Below, one piece after another: positions 44,211 to 52,415 of a stretch of DNA of 64,000 bases; within the stretch, counting starts at the first letter, position 1, and each line of letters opens with the position of its first letter. This stretch comes from Actinocrispum wychmicini. GTDB lineage: Bacteria > Actinomycetota > Actinomycetes > Mycobacteriales > Pseudonocardiaceae. The DNA is taken from assembly GCF_004345645.1 (NCBI RefSeq), contig NZ_SLWS01000001.1, positions 995,546 through 1,059,545 of the forward strand, in the 5' to 3' direction. Both the position numbers and the translations under genes were made by a program. Under the pieces are notes generated by a model. That model did not search any database, was not told the DNA's origin, and worked only from the letters and a program-made list of their open reading frames with translations.

Positions 44211-45227
44211 GTGACAGTTGACCCAACGCCCGACGCGCGCCTGCCGCTTGGCCTGAGCGCGGCAGACCCGGACTTGGTCAAGTCCGTCACCGATGCCCTG
44301 GGCGACGTCGAGAAAATCCTCCGCGGCGTCGCCGACAGTGACGTCTCGTTCATCGACGAGGCCGCGTTGCACTTGGTGAACGCGGGCGGCAAGCGTTTCC
44401 GCCCGTTGTTCACGCTGATCGCGGCGCATGTCGCCGACGGGGCCACACCCGAAGTCGTCACGGCTTCGGCCGCGGTCGAGCTCGTGCACCTCGCGACGCT
44501 CTACCACGACGACGTGATGGACGAGGCCACCATGCGGCGTGGCGCGGCGAGCGTGAACGCCCGGTGGGACAACACCATCGCCATCCTCACCGGCGACTTC
44601 CTGTTCGCGCACGCGTCCGGCCTGGTCGCCGACCTGGGCACGGACGCGGCCCGGATCATCGCCGAGACCTTCGGCGAACTCGTCACCGGCCAGATGCGGG
44701 AGACCGTCGGCCCGGCGCCCGGCGAGGACCCGGTCGACCACTACCTGTCCGTGATCGGCCAGAAGACCGGTTCGCTGATCGCGACCGCCGGCCGGTACGG
44801 CGGCATGTTCTCGAACGCGGCGCCCGACCAGACCGAAGCCCTCTACCGGTACGGCAAGATCATCGGTGCGGCGTTCCAGATCTCGGACGACATCATCGAC
44901 ATCGCGTCGCCCGCGGCCGAGTCGGGCAAGACCCCCGGCACCGACCTGCGGGAAGGCGTCAAGACGCTGCCGATGCTGTACGCGCTGTCGGTCGGCGGGC
45001 CGGAGTTCGAGCGCCTCAGCACGTTGCTCGCCGGACCGATCACCGACGACGCCGAGGTCGCGGAAGCCCTCGACTTGCTGCGTGGCTGCAAGGGAATGGT
45101 GCGCGCGCGGGAGACGCTGGAGGAGTACGCGGAGCGGGCGCACGCGGCTTTGGCGCCGTTGCCCGAGTGCCCAGCCCGGGACGCGTTGGAACTCCTGACA
45201 CGGTACGTGATCGAGCGCAGCCGATAA
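44211..45227 (+). CDS. Polyprenyl diphosphate synthase (menaquinone side chain)
   Basis: A 338-residue trans-isoprenyl diphosphate synthase. The first Asp-rich motif is HDDVMDEATMRRG (Asp100, Asp101, Asp104) and the second is SDDIIDIASP (Asp226, Asp227, Asp230). GGKRFRPLFTL upstream and KTGSLIATAG are also conserved. It chain-elongates prenyl diphosphates by head-to-tail condensation; beside menJ and nuo it most likely makes the long chain for MenA, as proposed for mycobacterial GrcC1 (Rv0562). Chain length cannot be read here. GTG 44211 has GGGAG ten bases upstream. Confidence 0.9.
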   Translation: MTVDPTPDARLPLGLSAADPDLVKSVTDALGDVEKILRGVADSDVSFIDEAALHLVNAGGKRFRPLFTLIAAHVADGATPEVVTASAAVELVHLATLYHDDVMDEATMRRGAASVNARWDNTIAILTGDFLFAHASGLVADLGTDAARIIAETFGELVTGQMRETVGPAPGEDPVDHYLSVIGQKTGSLIATAGRYGGMFSNAAPDQTEALYRYGKIIGAAFQISDDIIDIASPAAESGKTPGTDLREGVKTLPMLYALSVGGPEFERLSTLLAGPITDDAEVAEALDLLRGCKGMVRARETLEEYAERAHAALAPLPECPARDALELLTRYVIERSR

Positions 45228-45271
45228 GGCAACTATGGGTGGTCCGTCGGCCGTGGCGCCCCGCCGCCCTT

Positions 45272-45277
45272 TAGGCT
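45272..45277 (+). promoter_or_regulatory. Putative -10 element of the sunset-domain gene
   Basis: TAGGCT fits TANNNT and would start a message near 45284, with a leader of about 27 bases carrying GAGGGAG. Confidence 0.4.
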
Positions 45278-45310
45278 GGCTCGGGTTGGGGATCCACGAG
45301 GGAGCGAGTG

Positions 45311-46555
45311 ATGCAGATCTTCGGGCAGGTCTGGCTGTGGAGCCTGGGGTCGTTCCTGCTGGGGGCGCTCTTCACCTGGCTGCTGCTGGTACGTCCGATG
45401 CGCAAGCGGTTGGCCGAGTTGGAGACGGCCGGTCAGGCCCGGCCGGCACCGACGCGCTTCGCCGAACCATTGCCCGGTCCGACCGCGGCGGACAAGTCGC
45501 TGGACGACCTGTTCGACTCGCAGACGAGGGGCGCGCCACTCGCGTTGCCGCCGTTGCCTGTGTCCGCGCCGCAGGTCGCCCCGCCGATGTTGGCGCCCGA
45601 GCCGATCAAGGGCAATCTCGACCTGGAGCCGCCGACGTCCTCGATCCAGAACCGGCTCGACCCGACCCCGGCGGCTCCGCCCACGGACGACAGTGACACC
45701 GAGCTGTCCGACAGCTCGTGGCGGTCGTTCACCGAAAGCACCACGGTCTTCGTCCCACCCACTGACCTGCGGATCCCGAAGGTGGCCGAACCGAGCGACG
45801 AGGACTGGTTCGCCCGGGACGAGGATCCGCACGCGATCACGGACGTCGAGGACGACGAGGCGGTCGACGAGACCGGCACGATCTTCACCCAGCACACCAC
45901 GCCGATCCCGGCCGAGGTGATCCGGTCGCTGGACGAGTCCCAGCCGCCGCCGGCGGTCGCCGAGGACTCGCCGACCGAGATGACCCAGGCGATCGCGCCA
46001 CCACCCGCGGCCCGGCACGGACTGGCCGTCGAGGACACCCCGGCTCATTCGTACGAACCGGAGCCGGAGCCTGCGCACGCCTCCTTCGAGGCGCCGCCAG
46101 CCCATGACTACCCGCCGGAGCCGGTCCATCCGGCGCACGAGTCCGAGCCTGCGGCCCAAGCGTTTGAACCGGCGCACCAGCCTGCGATGACCCAGGTGTA
46201 CGAACCGGTGCCGGCGGAGGCCGTTGACGCCGAGCCTTATGTCCCTGAGCCGACCCAGGCGTTCGATCCCGCGCCGCAGGAGGGGACGCGTTCGTTGTTC
46301 GAGCCGGTCGTGCCTGTGGCGGAGCACGATGTCGACGAGTCGGGGGATTTCGTTCCGCCTGGCCCGTTCGGTCCTGGCTCGGCGATGCCGCTGCCCGGTG
46401 GGGGCTCGCCCGCGCCGGAGTTCAACGTCAAGGCCAGTGTGACGGCGTTGCGTTATTGCACGCGGGACAATCCGCAATTCGACCGGATTGTGGCCGAGGT
46501 GTGGTTCCGCAGTCCGGGCGACGCCGAACGGGTGGGCTTCCGGGTCCTCTCGTAA
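45311..46555 (+). CDS. Membrane-anchored acidic protein with sunset-like C-terminus
   Basis: A 414-residue protein: one N-terminal membrane helix (about residues 6-27, LWSLGSFLLGALFTWLLLVRP), a long acidic, Pro/Glu/Ala-rich disordered region (about 45-365) with repeated EPxPAH/YEPxP patterns, and a small C-terminal domain (KASVTALRYCTRDNPQFDRI, then AEVWFRSPGDAERVGFR). That ending resembles the actinobacterial sunset domain, as in ArfC-type channel accessory proteins. Role unknown; it may connect membrane and cytoplasmic partners. ATG 45311 is chosen with GAGGGAG five bases upstream. Confidence 0.65.
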   Translation: MQIFGQVWLWSLGSFLLGALFTWLLLVRPMRKRLAELETAGQARPAPTRFAEPLPGPTAADKSLDDLFDSQTRGAPLALPPLPVSAPQVAPPMLAPEPIKGNLDLEPPTSSIQNRLDPTPAAPPTDDSDTELSDSSWRSFTESTTVFVPPTDLRIPKVAEPSDEDWFARDEDPHAITDVEDDEAVDETGTIFTQHTTPIPAEVIRSLDESQPPPAVAEDSPTEMTQAIAPPPAARHGLAVEDTPAHSYEPEPEPAHASFEAPPAHDYPPEPVHPAHESEPAAQAFEPAHQPAMTQVYEPVPAEAVDAEPYVPEPTQAFDPAPQEGTRSLFEPVVPVAEHDVDESGDFVPPGPFGPGSAMPLPGGGSPAPEFNVKASVTALRYCTRDNPQFDRIVAEVWFRSPGDAERVGFRVLS

Positions 46556-46717
46556 TGGTCCAGACCAGCGATTGTCACACAGGGTAGTCGTTGATCGCCC
46601 GCACTCGGGGAAGATCGACTTTCCGTCGCATGTCGCCCGCGTTTATTCACGCAGTGTCCTGAAGGCCAGGGTGTCGCACGCCCCAAATGTCGGAGTGACG
46701 CGGAACACGGGGTCCGT

Positions 46718-46723
46718 TACTTT
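46718..46723 (+). promoter_or_regulatory. Leaderless -10 element of the GGDEF gene
   Basis: TACTTT ends 6 bases before ATG 46730. No ribosome-binding site is present for this gene. Confidence 0.45.
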
Positions 46724-46729
46724 GCTGCC

Positions 46730-47986
46730 ATGGCTGCGGACGGACTGCAGATGACCACGTCCAAGCTGCTCCTCGCCCGTTTCCCGTTTCGGCACTGGGC
46801 AATCTGGCGGACTCCCCATCGCGTTTTAGTCGGCTATGTCCTCGCTGTTGACGCATTGGCGCTGCTCGGCACAGCCGCGGCGCTTGTGATTCTGCCGGTC
46901 GGGCGGGTGAACTCGGTCACCGTGCTCCTCTTGATCGCGTGTTCCGTGCTCTATACGGAACTGTCGCTGCCGATCGAAAAGATGCAGGAACGTTATCGCG
47001 GTGCGCCGTCGATCGATCTGAACGCGGTGTGGATGTTCGCCGGGATTCTGCTGCTCCACCCGGCACTTTCGGCGGTGGTGATCTTCGTGGCCTACTTCAC
47101 CACGTGGGTTCGGGTGCGTCCGAACGAGTTGTACTTCCGGACTTTCTCGGTCGCGGCGACAGTGGTGGCGGGTCTCGCCGCCGTCGCATTCCTGCGGCTG
47201 GTCAGTACTGAGTCGTTCGCCGAAATGCCGAGAAACACCGAGTCGTTCACCATCGTGTTCGGCGCCGCGCTGATCTTCCTCGTCGTCAACTCCGTACTCG
47301 TCACCGGCTCGATCTGCCTGGGCACCCCGCACCGGAAACTGCGCCACGCCCTTGGCCAAATGCCGGACCACGCACTGGAGGCCGCCACGGTCGCCCTGGG
47401 GATCCTGCTGTCCTGGGCGCTGGTCGACTGGCCGGTGGTGATCCTGCTGATCATGGGGATCATGCTGGTCCTGCACCGCAGCGTGCTGATCCGCCAGTTC
47501 CGCGACCAGGCCAGGGCGGACGCCAAGACCGGCCTGCTGAACTCGGCGACCTGGTTCAAGGACGCCGCGGCCGAACTGGACCGGTCCACCCGGGGCGCGG
47601 CCCTGCTCATGCTGGACCTCGACCACTTCAAGACGATCAACGACCGGCACGGCCACCTGGTCGGCGACAAACACCTGCGCGGTGTCGCCGACGCCCTCAA
47701 GGCCGAGGTCCGCGCCACCGACCTGGTCGGCCGGTTCGGCGGCGAGGAGTTCGTCATCCTGCTCCCCCGAACCGCCCAGGACGACGCCCTCGCCATCGCC
47801 GAACGCATCCGCCACCGAGTCGCCACCGTAACCATCGAGGGCCTGGACACAGTCACCGTCTCAGTAGGCGTCGCCGCCCACCCCGACCACGGCACCACAC
47901 TCGAAGAAGTGGTCAGCGCCGCCGACCGCGCCCTGCTGGCCGCCAAGACAGCGGGCCGCAACCGAACCCTCCTCTTCGCCGGCTGA
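46730..47986 (+). CDS. Membrane-bound diguanylate cyclase (GGDEF)
   Basis: A 418-residue protein with a polytopic N-terminal sensor region of about six to eight helices (residues about 30-255) and a C-terminal GGDEF domain (about 260-418). The active-site motif is intact as GGEEF (337-341), and RATD (328-331), five residues before it, is a valid inhibitory I-site. LMLDLDHFKTINDRHGH is the metal and substrate-binding segment. It should make cyclic di-GMP under feedback control. In actinomycetes this nucleotide controls BldD and development. The signal sensed by the membrane part is unknown. No EAL domain is present. Confidence 0.92.
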   Translation: MAADGLQMTTSKLLLARFPFRHWAIWRTPHRVLVGYVLAVDALALLGTAAALVILPVGRVNSVTVLLLIACSVLYTELSLPIEKMQERYRGAPSIDLNAVWMFAGILLLHPALSAVVIFVAYFTTWVRVRPNELYFRTFSVAATVVAGLAAVAFLRLVSTESFAEMPRNTESFTIVFGAALIFLVVNSVLVTGSICLGTPHRKLRHALGQMPDHALEAATVALGILLSWALVDWPVVILLIMGIMLVLHRSVLIRQFRDQARADAKTGLLNSATWFKDAAAELDRSTRGAALLMLDLDHFKTINDRHGHLVGDKHLRGVADALKAEVRATDLVGRFGGEEFVILLPRTAQDDALAIAERIRHRVATVTIEGLDTVTVSVGVAAHPDHGTTLEEVVSAADRALLAAKTAGRNRTLLFAG

Positions 47987-48044
47987 CGGAACCAAACCCC
48001 CACCCCACCCCGTCATAACCCAGACACACCGACACCGCCGTTGG

Positions 48045-48050
48045 TACCGT
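48045..48050 (+). promoter_or_regulatory. Putative -10 element of the ESX-like module
   Basis: TACCGT fits TANNNT; transcription would begin near 48057, giving a leader of about 30 bases with AAGGGG before ATG 48089. It could serve all four genes up to espG-like, since the gaps between them are short. Confidence 0.35.
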
Positions 48051-48088
48051 GCCACTGGGACAGTCATCTGCTCGACAAGGGGTCCGCG

Positions 48089-48502
48089 ATGCTCATCGCA
48101 GATGGTGGAGGCGGGGAGGCCCCCCAGGCCATCCCCCAAACGATCTTCGACAGCATGAACAACTTCGCCAAGGCGGCGGCCGACGGCGGCTTCGAAGTCA
48201 GCGCCGAAGGCGGCGACGCCCTGATCAAAGCCATCGAACGCTTCCAGACCTGGGCCAACGGCCAGTCTCGCTATCTGTTCCGGCTCACCCAGGAGCCGAA
48301 GCTGGGGACAAGCAACGGCGCCAAGGTAATAGCCCCATTCGCGGTAGAAGTCGCCACGGACGCACAGGGCTTCATGACCCAATTGCAAGCACTCACCCAG
48401 TCGTTGGACAAAGCCAAGGAAGGTATCGAGAAGGCGATGGCGAACTATCGTGCGACGGACGAGGCCAGCGCGGCGAAGGCCAACAGGACGTACGAGGCGT
48501 AG
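48089..48502 (+). CDS. Small alpha-helical ESX-associated protein
   Basis: A 137-residue protein that looks almost fully helical after a Gly-rich start, with heptad-like stretches (GFEVSAEGGDALIKAIERFQ and MTQLQALTQSLDKAKEGIEKA). It has no WXG motif and no signal peptide. Similar small helical proteins stand at the head of ESX-associated gene sets in Pseudonocardiaceae, where they may be secreted partners or structural analogues of WXG100 proteins. The call rests on context: it precedes a DUF3558 lipoprotein, a PPE/WXG-like protein and an EspG homologue. Confidence 0.6.
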   Translation: MLIADGGGGEAPQAIPQTIFDSMNNFAKAAADGGFEVSAEGGDALIKAIERFQTWANGQSRYLFRLTQEPKLGTSNGAKVIAPFAVEVATDAQGFMTQLQALTQSLDKAKEGIEKAMANYRATDEASAAKANRTYEA

Positions 48503-48539
48503 CCTCGCTGACTGAAACAATTGCGAACAGGGGAGTTCG

Positions 48540-49103
48540 GTGAAACGTTCACTGCTGCTGGCGTCGACGGTGGCTGTGCTCGTGATGTCTTTGGGGGCGT
48601 GCACGAGCAAGACCGGCGGAATCGCCGGCGGTTCGCCGACGACCAGCTCCACGGGCGGTAGTGGACCGTCCTCGCGGAGCAGTTCGCCGCCCGCCACATC
48701 GTCCTCGAAGTCCGGGGCTTCGAGTCCCACCAAGAACATCGCGACCTGCTCGCTGCTGACCAGCGGCGACATGTCGAGTCTTCAGCTCACTGGGGGGACT
48801 GAGAGCAATCTGACCTCGTCTCGTGGCTGTGACTATCACTACACATCCAATACATATTCATTCGGAACTGCCATCTATGACGCGCTCGGCGTGAAGGACA
48901 TTCAGGGGAACCCCCAGCTTCAGCCGGTCAAGATCGGCAACCACGACGCCGTTCAGTTCGTTGTCAGCAGTATCTGCATCATCGCGATCAAGGTGACCGA
49001 GTCGTCGCGGGTGGAAGTGTCCGTCGCGGCGAACGGCGACGCTCAGAAGGCTTGCTCGCTGGCCAGGCCTGGGGCTGAGATCGTTGAGAAGAAGCTTCCG
49101 TGA
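48540..49103 (+). CDS. DUF3558-like lipoprotein
   Basis: A 187-residue lipoprotein. The signal ends in the lipobox LGAC with Cys21. A Ser/Thr/Pro-rich linker (about 24-65) leads to a DUF3558-type domain: CSLLTSGDMSSLQLTGG, then GCDYHYTSNTYSFG, with four cysteines likely paired. DUF3558 proteins are common actinobacterial surface lipoproteins without known activity. GTG 48540 follows AGGGGAG. A second member of the family is at 56204-56818. Its position inside the ESX-like set suggests a surface partner of the secreted protein. Confidence 0.75.
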   Translation: MKRSLLLASTVAVLVMSLGACTSKTGGIAGGSPTTSSTGGSGPSSRSSSPPATSSSKSGASSPTKNIATCSLLTSGDMSSLQLTGGTESNLTSSRGCDYHYTSNTYSFGTAIYDALGVKDIQGNPQLQPVKIGNHDAVQFVVSSICIIAIKVTESSRVEVSVAANGDAQKACSLARPGAEIVEKKLP

Positions 49104-49120
49104 GGTAGGGAAGGTCGATC

Positions 49121-50743
49121 ATGGGTGAACACGACGCCGTCTACCGGCCTGGCCAGTCAGGGCAGACCGGGTCCGCCGACAACCTCGTGAACCCTGGGCC
49201 GCGCGGCTCCACCGCCAACCAGTACGGCGTGGACATGCGGGGCACCACGGACACCACGGGGCAGGTGCGGGACCGGACGAGTACCACCTATGACCGTGAG
49301 CACGACGGCGGCCTCTGGAACTGGCTGCAGCGGACCTTCATGAAGGACGGTCAGGTCAACAGCCAGGTGCAGCAGCAGACGGCGCAGGACGCGTCGACCT
49401 TGACCGCTGGGGTGAGTACCCGCTCGACTCCGGGCATTCCGACCACCAACTACATGTCGGTGGAGCACGGCAATCTGAAGAACATGGTCAAGGACGGCGT
49501 TGATCCGGGCAGCAGTCAGGACCGCAGTGACGTCTGGATCACCACCGGCAACGCGATGGTCGAGCACCAGCAGGACTTTGTCGGCGCGATCGGGGCCAGT
49601 GAGGGTGAATGGCGGGGCAAGGCCGGTGACTCGGCCCGCAAGTTCATGGCGGATGTCGCCAACTACATCGGCAAGGCTGGGCAGAGCGCGCAGTTGGCGG
49701 GCAAGCAGGAGAGTCTGCATTCGCAGGCGTTGAGCAATGCCGGCAATGCCATGCCCGATCCGATTCCGTTCAATCTGGACGCGGCCAACGCGGATTTGAA
49801 GAACACCACGGATCCGTTCGACTACATCGCGAAGTACTCGAAATACGAGGCGACCTATCAGGCGAGTGAGCAGGCGCATCAGCAGGCCGCTGATGTTGTT
49901 TCCACGTACGACCAGAGTCTTCGGGGTGCGAGTACGTTGCCGTCGTTCGACGCTCCGCCGCAGATGGGGGGTTCCACTCCGCCGCAGCCGAAGAAGATCG
50001 ATGATGGTGGGGACAGTGGGCATCGTGGTGATCGGCCTGGGTTGAGCGCCGTTGATTCGCATGGTCCTGATGGCCCGCAGGGTGACACGCCCAAGCAGGG
50101 GACCGGGTTCCCGCCGGGGACTGGTGGCCCTCCTGGCAATGGGTTCCCCGGAGGTGGCGTTCCCGGTGGTGGTCCCGGTGGGGGCGGCGGGCACGGTGGT
50201 GGGATCAACCCAGGTGGCGGCCCAGGCAGCGGCGGCGGTACGGGTGTCGGGCCGGGTGGTACCGGTGGGCAGAGCTACATTCCTGGGGCTGGTGGGGGTG
50301 GCGGTGGTGGCGCGCCGTTGCCGAACTACGGCAGTCCGGACGCGATGCCGATGGGGCCGATGGGTGGTTTCGGCGGGAACTTCGACCAGGGTGGGTCCAA
50401 CTACGGCGGTTCCCGCTACGGCGCTGGCGGTGGGAGTGAAGGCGGCGCTGGCGGGCGTGGCGGGTTCGGCGGCGGTGCGGGCTCGGGCACAGGCGCTGGC
50501 GCGAGAGGTTTCGGGCCTGGTTCCGGTGTTGGTGGGTTGGCCGCTGAGCAGGCCGCGATGGGACGGGGCGGGGCTGGTGGCGCTGGCCGGGGCGGGATGG
50601 GCGGCATGGGTGGGATGGGCGGCCACAAGGGTGAGGGCGGCGAGGACGAGGAGCACCAGCGTGCCTCGTTCCTGGTCGAGCCGGACCCGGACAGTACGTT
50701 CGGCACCGACGAGATAACTGCACCACCGGTGATTGGCGGCTGA
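49121..50743 (+). CDS. PPE/WXG100-like secreted protein with Gly-rich tail
   Basis: A 540-residue protein with a helical domain at about residues 110-280. It contains the WXG turn as EGEWRGKAGDSARKF (Trp164-Arg165-Gly166), the fingerprint of WXG100 and PPE helical hairpins. A Pro/Gly-rich low-complexity region follows (about 290-500), then a conserved-looking end, FLVEPDPDSTFGTDE, that probably recurs in homologues. There is no Sec signal. It should leave by a type VII (ESX) machine after binding the EspG-like chaperone encoded immediately after it (TGATG overlap). The effector function, if any, is unknown. Confidence 0.75.
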   Translation: MGEHDAVYRPGQSGQTGSADNLVNPGPRGSTANQYGVDMRGTTDTTGQVRDRTSTTYDREHDGGLWNWLQRTFMKDGQVNSQVQQQTAQDASTLTAGVSTRSTPGIPTTNYMSVEHGNLKNMVKDGVDPGSSQDRSDVWITTGNAMVEHQQDFVGAIGASEGEWRGKAGDSARKFMADVANYIGKAGQSAQLAGKQESLHSQALSNAGNAMPDPIPFNLDAANADLKNTTDPFDYIAKYSKYEATYQASEQAHQQAADVVSTYDQSLRGASTLPSFDAPPQMGGSTPPQPKKIDDGGDSGHRGDRPGLSAVDSHGPDGPQGDTPKQGTGFPPGTGGPPGNGFPGGGVPGGGPGGGGGHGGGINPGGGPGSGGGTGVGPGGTGGQSYIPGAGGGGGGGAPLPNYGSPDAMPMGPMGGFGGNFDQGGSNYGGSRYGAGGGSEGGAGGRGGFGGGAGSGTGAGARGFGPGSGVGGLAAEQAAMGRGGAGGAGRGGMGGMGGMGGHKGEGGEDEEHQRASFLVEPDPDSTFGTDEITAPPVIGG

Positions 50744-51507
50744 TGCCCACGTCGTTCGCGTTGTCGTTCGCGGCGGTCGACATCCTGTCGGAGGGGCTGG
50801 GTGTCAACTGCCGGATGTACCCCTTCCAGATCCCCAGTTTCGGCGAGTTCCCGGAGGACCGCGCGCGGATCGCGGAGGCGATCAAGAACGACATGATCGG
50901 CCGCGGCCTCGCGGATCACCACACGCTCGCGCCTGAGGTGATGGACGCGTTGACGTTGCTGTCGGAGTATCAGGTGGCGGTGGCGGTCATGGGTGACGTC
51001 GACAACGGGAAACAGGTGTTCGCCCGGGGCTCGGCCACCGCTCGCCGGGGCATGGTGGTCCGCCAGGACGGCCAGATCCTGAAGTTCGAGCTGGTCCGCC
51101 CGGAATCGCTGGCGAGGAGCATCGTGGCGATGCTGCCGCCGTTGAACGCTGGGCCGGGGCAGTCGGCGACGATCACCCGCCCGATCAAGCGCGCGCCCCG
51201 CCCGGACGAGGAAATGGCTCTGCGGCAACAGATTCGGACGCCGCGGGGGATGTCGACCGCGCAGATCCGGTCGGCCGGGGAGATCCTCCGCCGGAAACGC
51301 GTCGGGTCCGGGCATTTCACCGTGAACGGCCGCGACCGGTTCGGCAAGACGACGCAGGCACCCGGGCTGGGCTGGATCGACACGGACGCCGGCCGCTACC
51401 TCGTCCAGTCCCACATCGACGAGGACACGACCGGCGGCACGTACTTCCCGGCGGACAACGCGCGCGTCATCCACCAGCTCAACGAGCTGCTGAAGTCGGT
51501 CGGCTAG
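50743..51507 (+). CDS. EspG-family ESX secretion chaperone
   Basis: A 254-residue cytoplasmic protein. The order of segments fits EspG: an N-terminal half with LGVNCRMYPFQIPSFGE, the central beta-sheet region VAVAVMGDVDNGKQVFARGS, and a C-terminal half ending DTDAGRYLVQSHIDEDTTGG. EspG proteins hold the tip of PPE proteins and deliver them to the cognate ESX channel. It starts within the PPE-like stop (TGATG), as expected for a dedicated chaperone. No ESX core gene (eccB, C, D, E or mycP) is in this window. Confidence 0.8.
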   Translation: MPTSFALSFAAVDILSEGLGVNCRMYPFQIPSFGEFPEDRARIAEAIKNDMIGRGLADHHTLAPEVMDALTLLSEYQVAVAVMGDVDNGKQVFARGSATARRGMVVRQDGQILKFELVRPESLARSIVAMLPPLNAGPGQSATITRPIKRAPRPDEEMALRQQIRTPRGMSTAQIRSAGEILRRKRVGSGHFTVNGRDRFGKTTQAPGLGWIDTDAGRYLVQSHIDEDTTGGTYFPADNARVIHQLNELLKSVG

Positions 51508-52349
51508 CCGCGGATCTCCATGGTGCAGCACTTCGGGCCGCCGCCGGCCTTGCGCAGTTCCGAGATGTCCACGAACACCGGCTCGTAGCCGCGCTCGGTG
51601 AGTTGCGCCGCCAGGCCGGTCGCCTCGATCGGCAGGACCACGTTGCGGCCGTCGGAGACCCCGTTGAGGCCAAAGCACTCCGCGTCCTCAGCGGTGGCGA
51701 TGACGGCGTCCGGGAACAGCCGCCGCAGCACCCGCAACGAACCCGCGGAGAAGGCCGCGGGGTAGTAGGCGACGTTCGGTTCGTCCTCGTTCAGCACGAA
51801 CAGGGCGGTGTCCAGGTGGTAGTAGCGCGGGTCCGTCAGCCGCAGCGAGACGACGGGCACACCCAGGATCTCCTGGGCTTCGGCGTGCGCCCCGGGGTCG
51901 GTGCGGAAGCCGGTGCCGGCCAGCAGGAACCGGCCGGTCCAGGCGAGGTCGCCCTCGGCCTCGTTGATGTTGGTGGGCATCACCACGTCGTGGTAGCCGT
52001 TCTCGACGAACCAGCGTCGGTAGAAGTCGGCTTCGGCGGCGCGCTGCGGGGCGCGGAACTGCGCGCCGAGGACGCGGCCGTCGATCACGGTGCCGGAGTT
52101 GGCGGCGAAGACCATGTCGGGCAGGCCGGGTTGCGGCTCGATGGTCTCGACCTTGTGGCCCAGCTCGACGTACGTGTCGTGCAGCGCGGTCCACTGGGCG
52201 AGGGCCAACGCCTTGTCCACCGGCTTGGTGGGGTCCATCCACGGGTTGATCGAGTACTCGACCGTGAAGTACTCCGGCGCGCACATCAGGTACCGCCGCG
52301 TCGTGGGCATCCGCGCGGCGACGGCGGGCTTCACCTGGGCTGACGTCAT
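51504..52349 (-). CDS. Dimethylargininase-like amidinotransferase-family hydrolase
   Basis: A 281-residue member of the guanidino-group-modifying superfamily. The catalytic Cys lies near the end in GGGPKCCTMEIRG; NINEAEGDLAWTGRFLLAG holds the conserved acidic residues and YYHLDTALFVLNED the active-site His. The family includes dimethylarginine dimethylaminohydrolases and arginine-degrading enzymes. The divergent Lrp-type regulator beside it mirrors Rv2323c/Rv2324 of M. tuberculosis and points to arginine or ornithine catabolism. ATG 52349 is chosen because a leaderless promoter precedes it exactly. The 3' end overlaps the EspG-like gene by four bases. Confidence 0.85.
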   Translation of the reverse strand: MTSAQVKPAVAARMPTTRRYLMCAPEYFTVEYSINPWMDPTKPVDKALALAQWTALHDTYVELGHKVETIEPQPGLPDMVFAANSGTVIDGRVLGAQFRAPQRAAEADFYRRWFVENGYHDVVMPTNINEAEGDLAWTGRFLLAGTGFRTDPGAHAEAQEILGVPVVSLRLTDPRYYHLDTALFVLNEDEPNVAYYPAAFSAGSLRVLRRLFPDAVIATAEDAECFGLNGVSDGRNVVLPIEATGLAAQLTERGYEPVFVDISELRKAGGGPKCCTMEIRG

Positions 52350-52356
52350 GGATCGA

Positions 52357-52362
52357 AATGTA
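52357..52362 (-). promoter_or_regulatory. Leaderless -10 element of the dimethylargininase-like gene
   Basis: TACATT on the minus strand ends 7 bases before ATG 52349. TTGATC at 52381-52386 (minus strand) fits a -35 with an 18-base spacer. The divergent Lrp promoter is interleaved with it. Confidence 0.6.
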
Positions 52363-52392
52363 TGGGCGGCATACACCGCGGATCAAGCTCGT

Positions 52393-52398
52393 TACATT
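52393..52398 (+). promoter_or_regulatory. Putative -10 element of the divergent Lrp gene
   Basis: TACATT, identical to the -10 of the divergent gene, would start transcription near 52405. The two promoters overlap, so one bound regulator could control both. Confidence 0.45.
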
Positions 52399-52415
52399 GC
52401 GCTTGGACAGGCAGA

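Noticed and set aside
42202..44226. Minus-strand frame crossing nuoN and the foldback, with a matching segment in the plus frame
   Set aside because: The shared LNRRYVAG segment on both strands is explained by the inverted repeat at 43924-44087, not by coding.
45233..46477. Long Arg-rich minus-strand frame over the sunset-type gene
   Set aside because: Composition is dominated by RRR and GRRR runs produced by reading acidic codons in reverse; there is no ribosome-binding site or recognisable domain.
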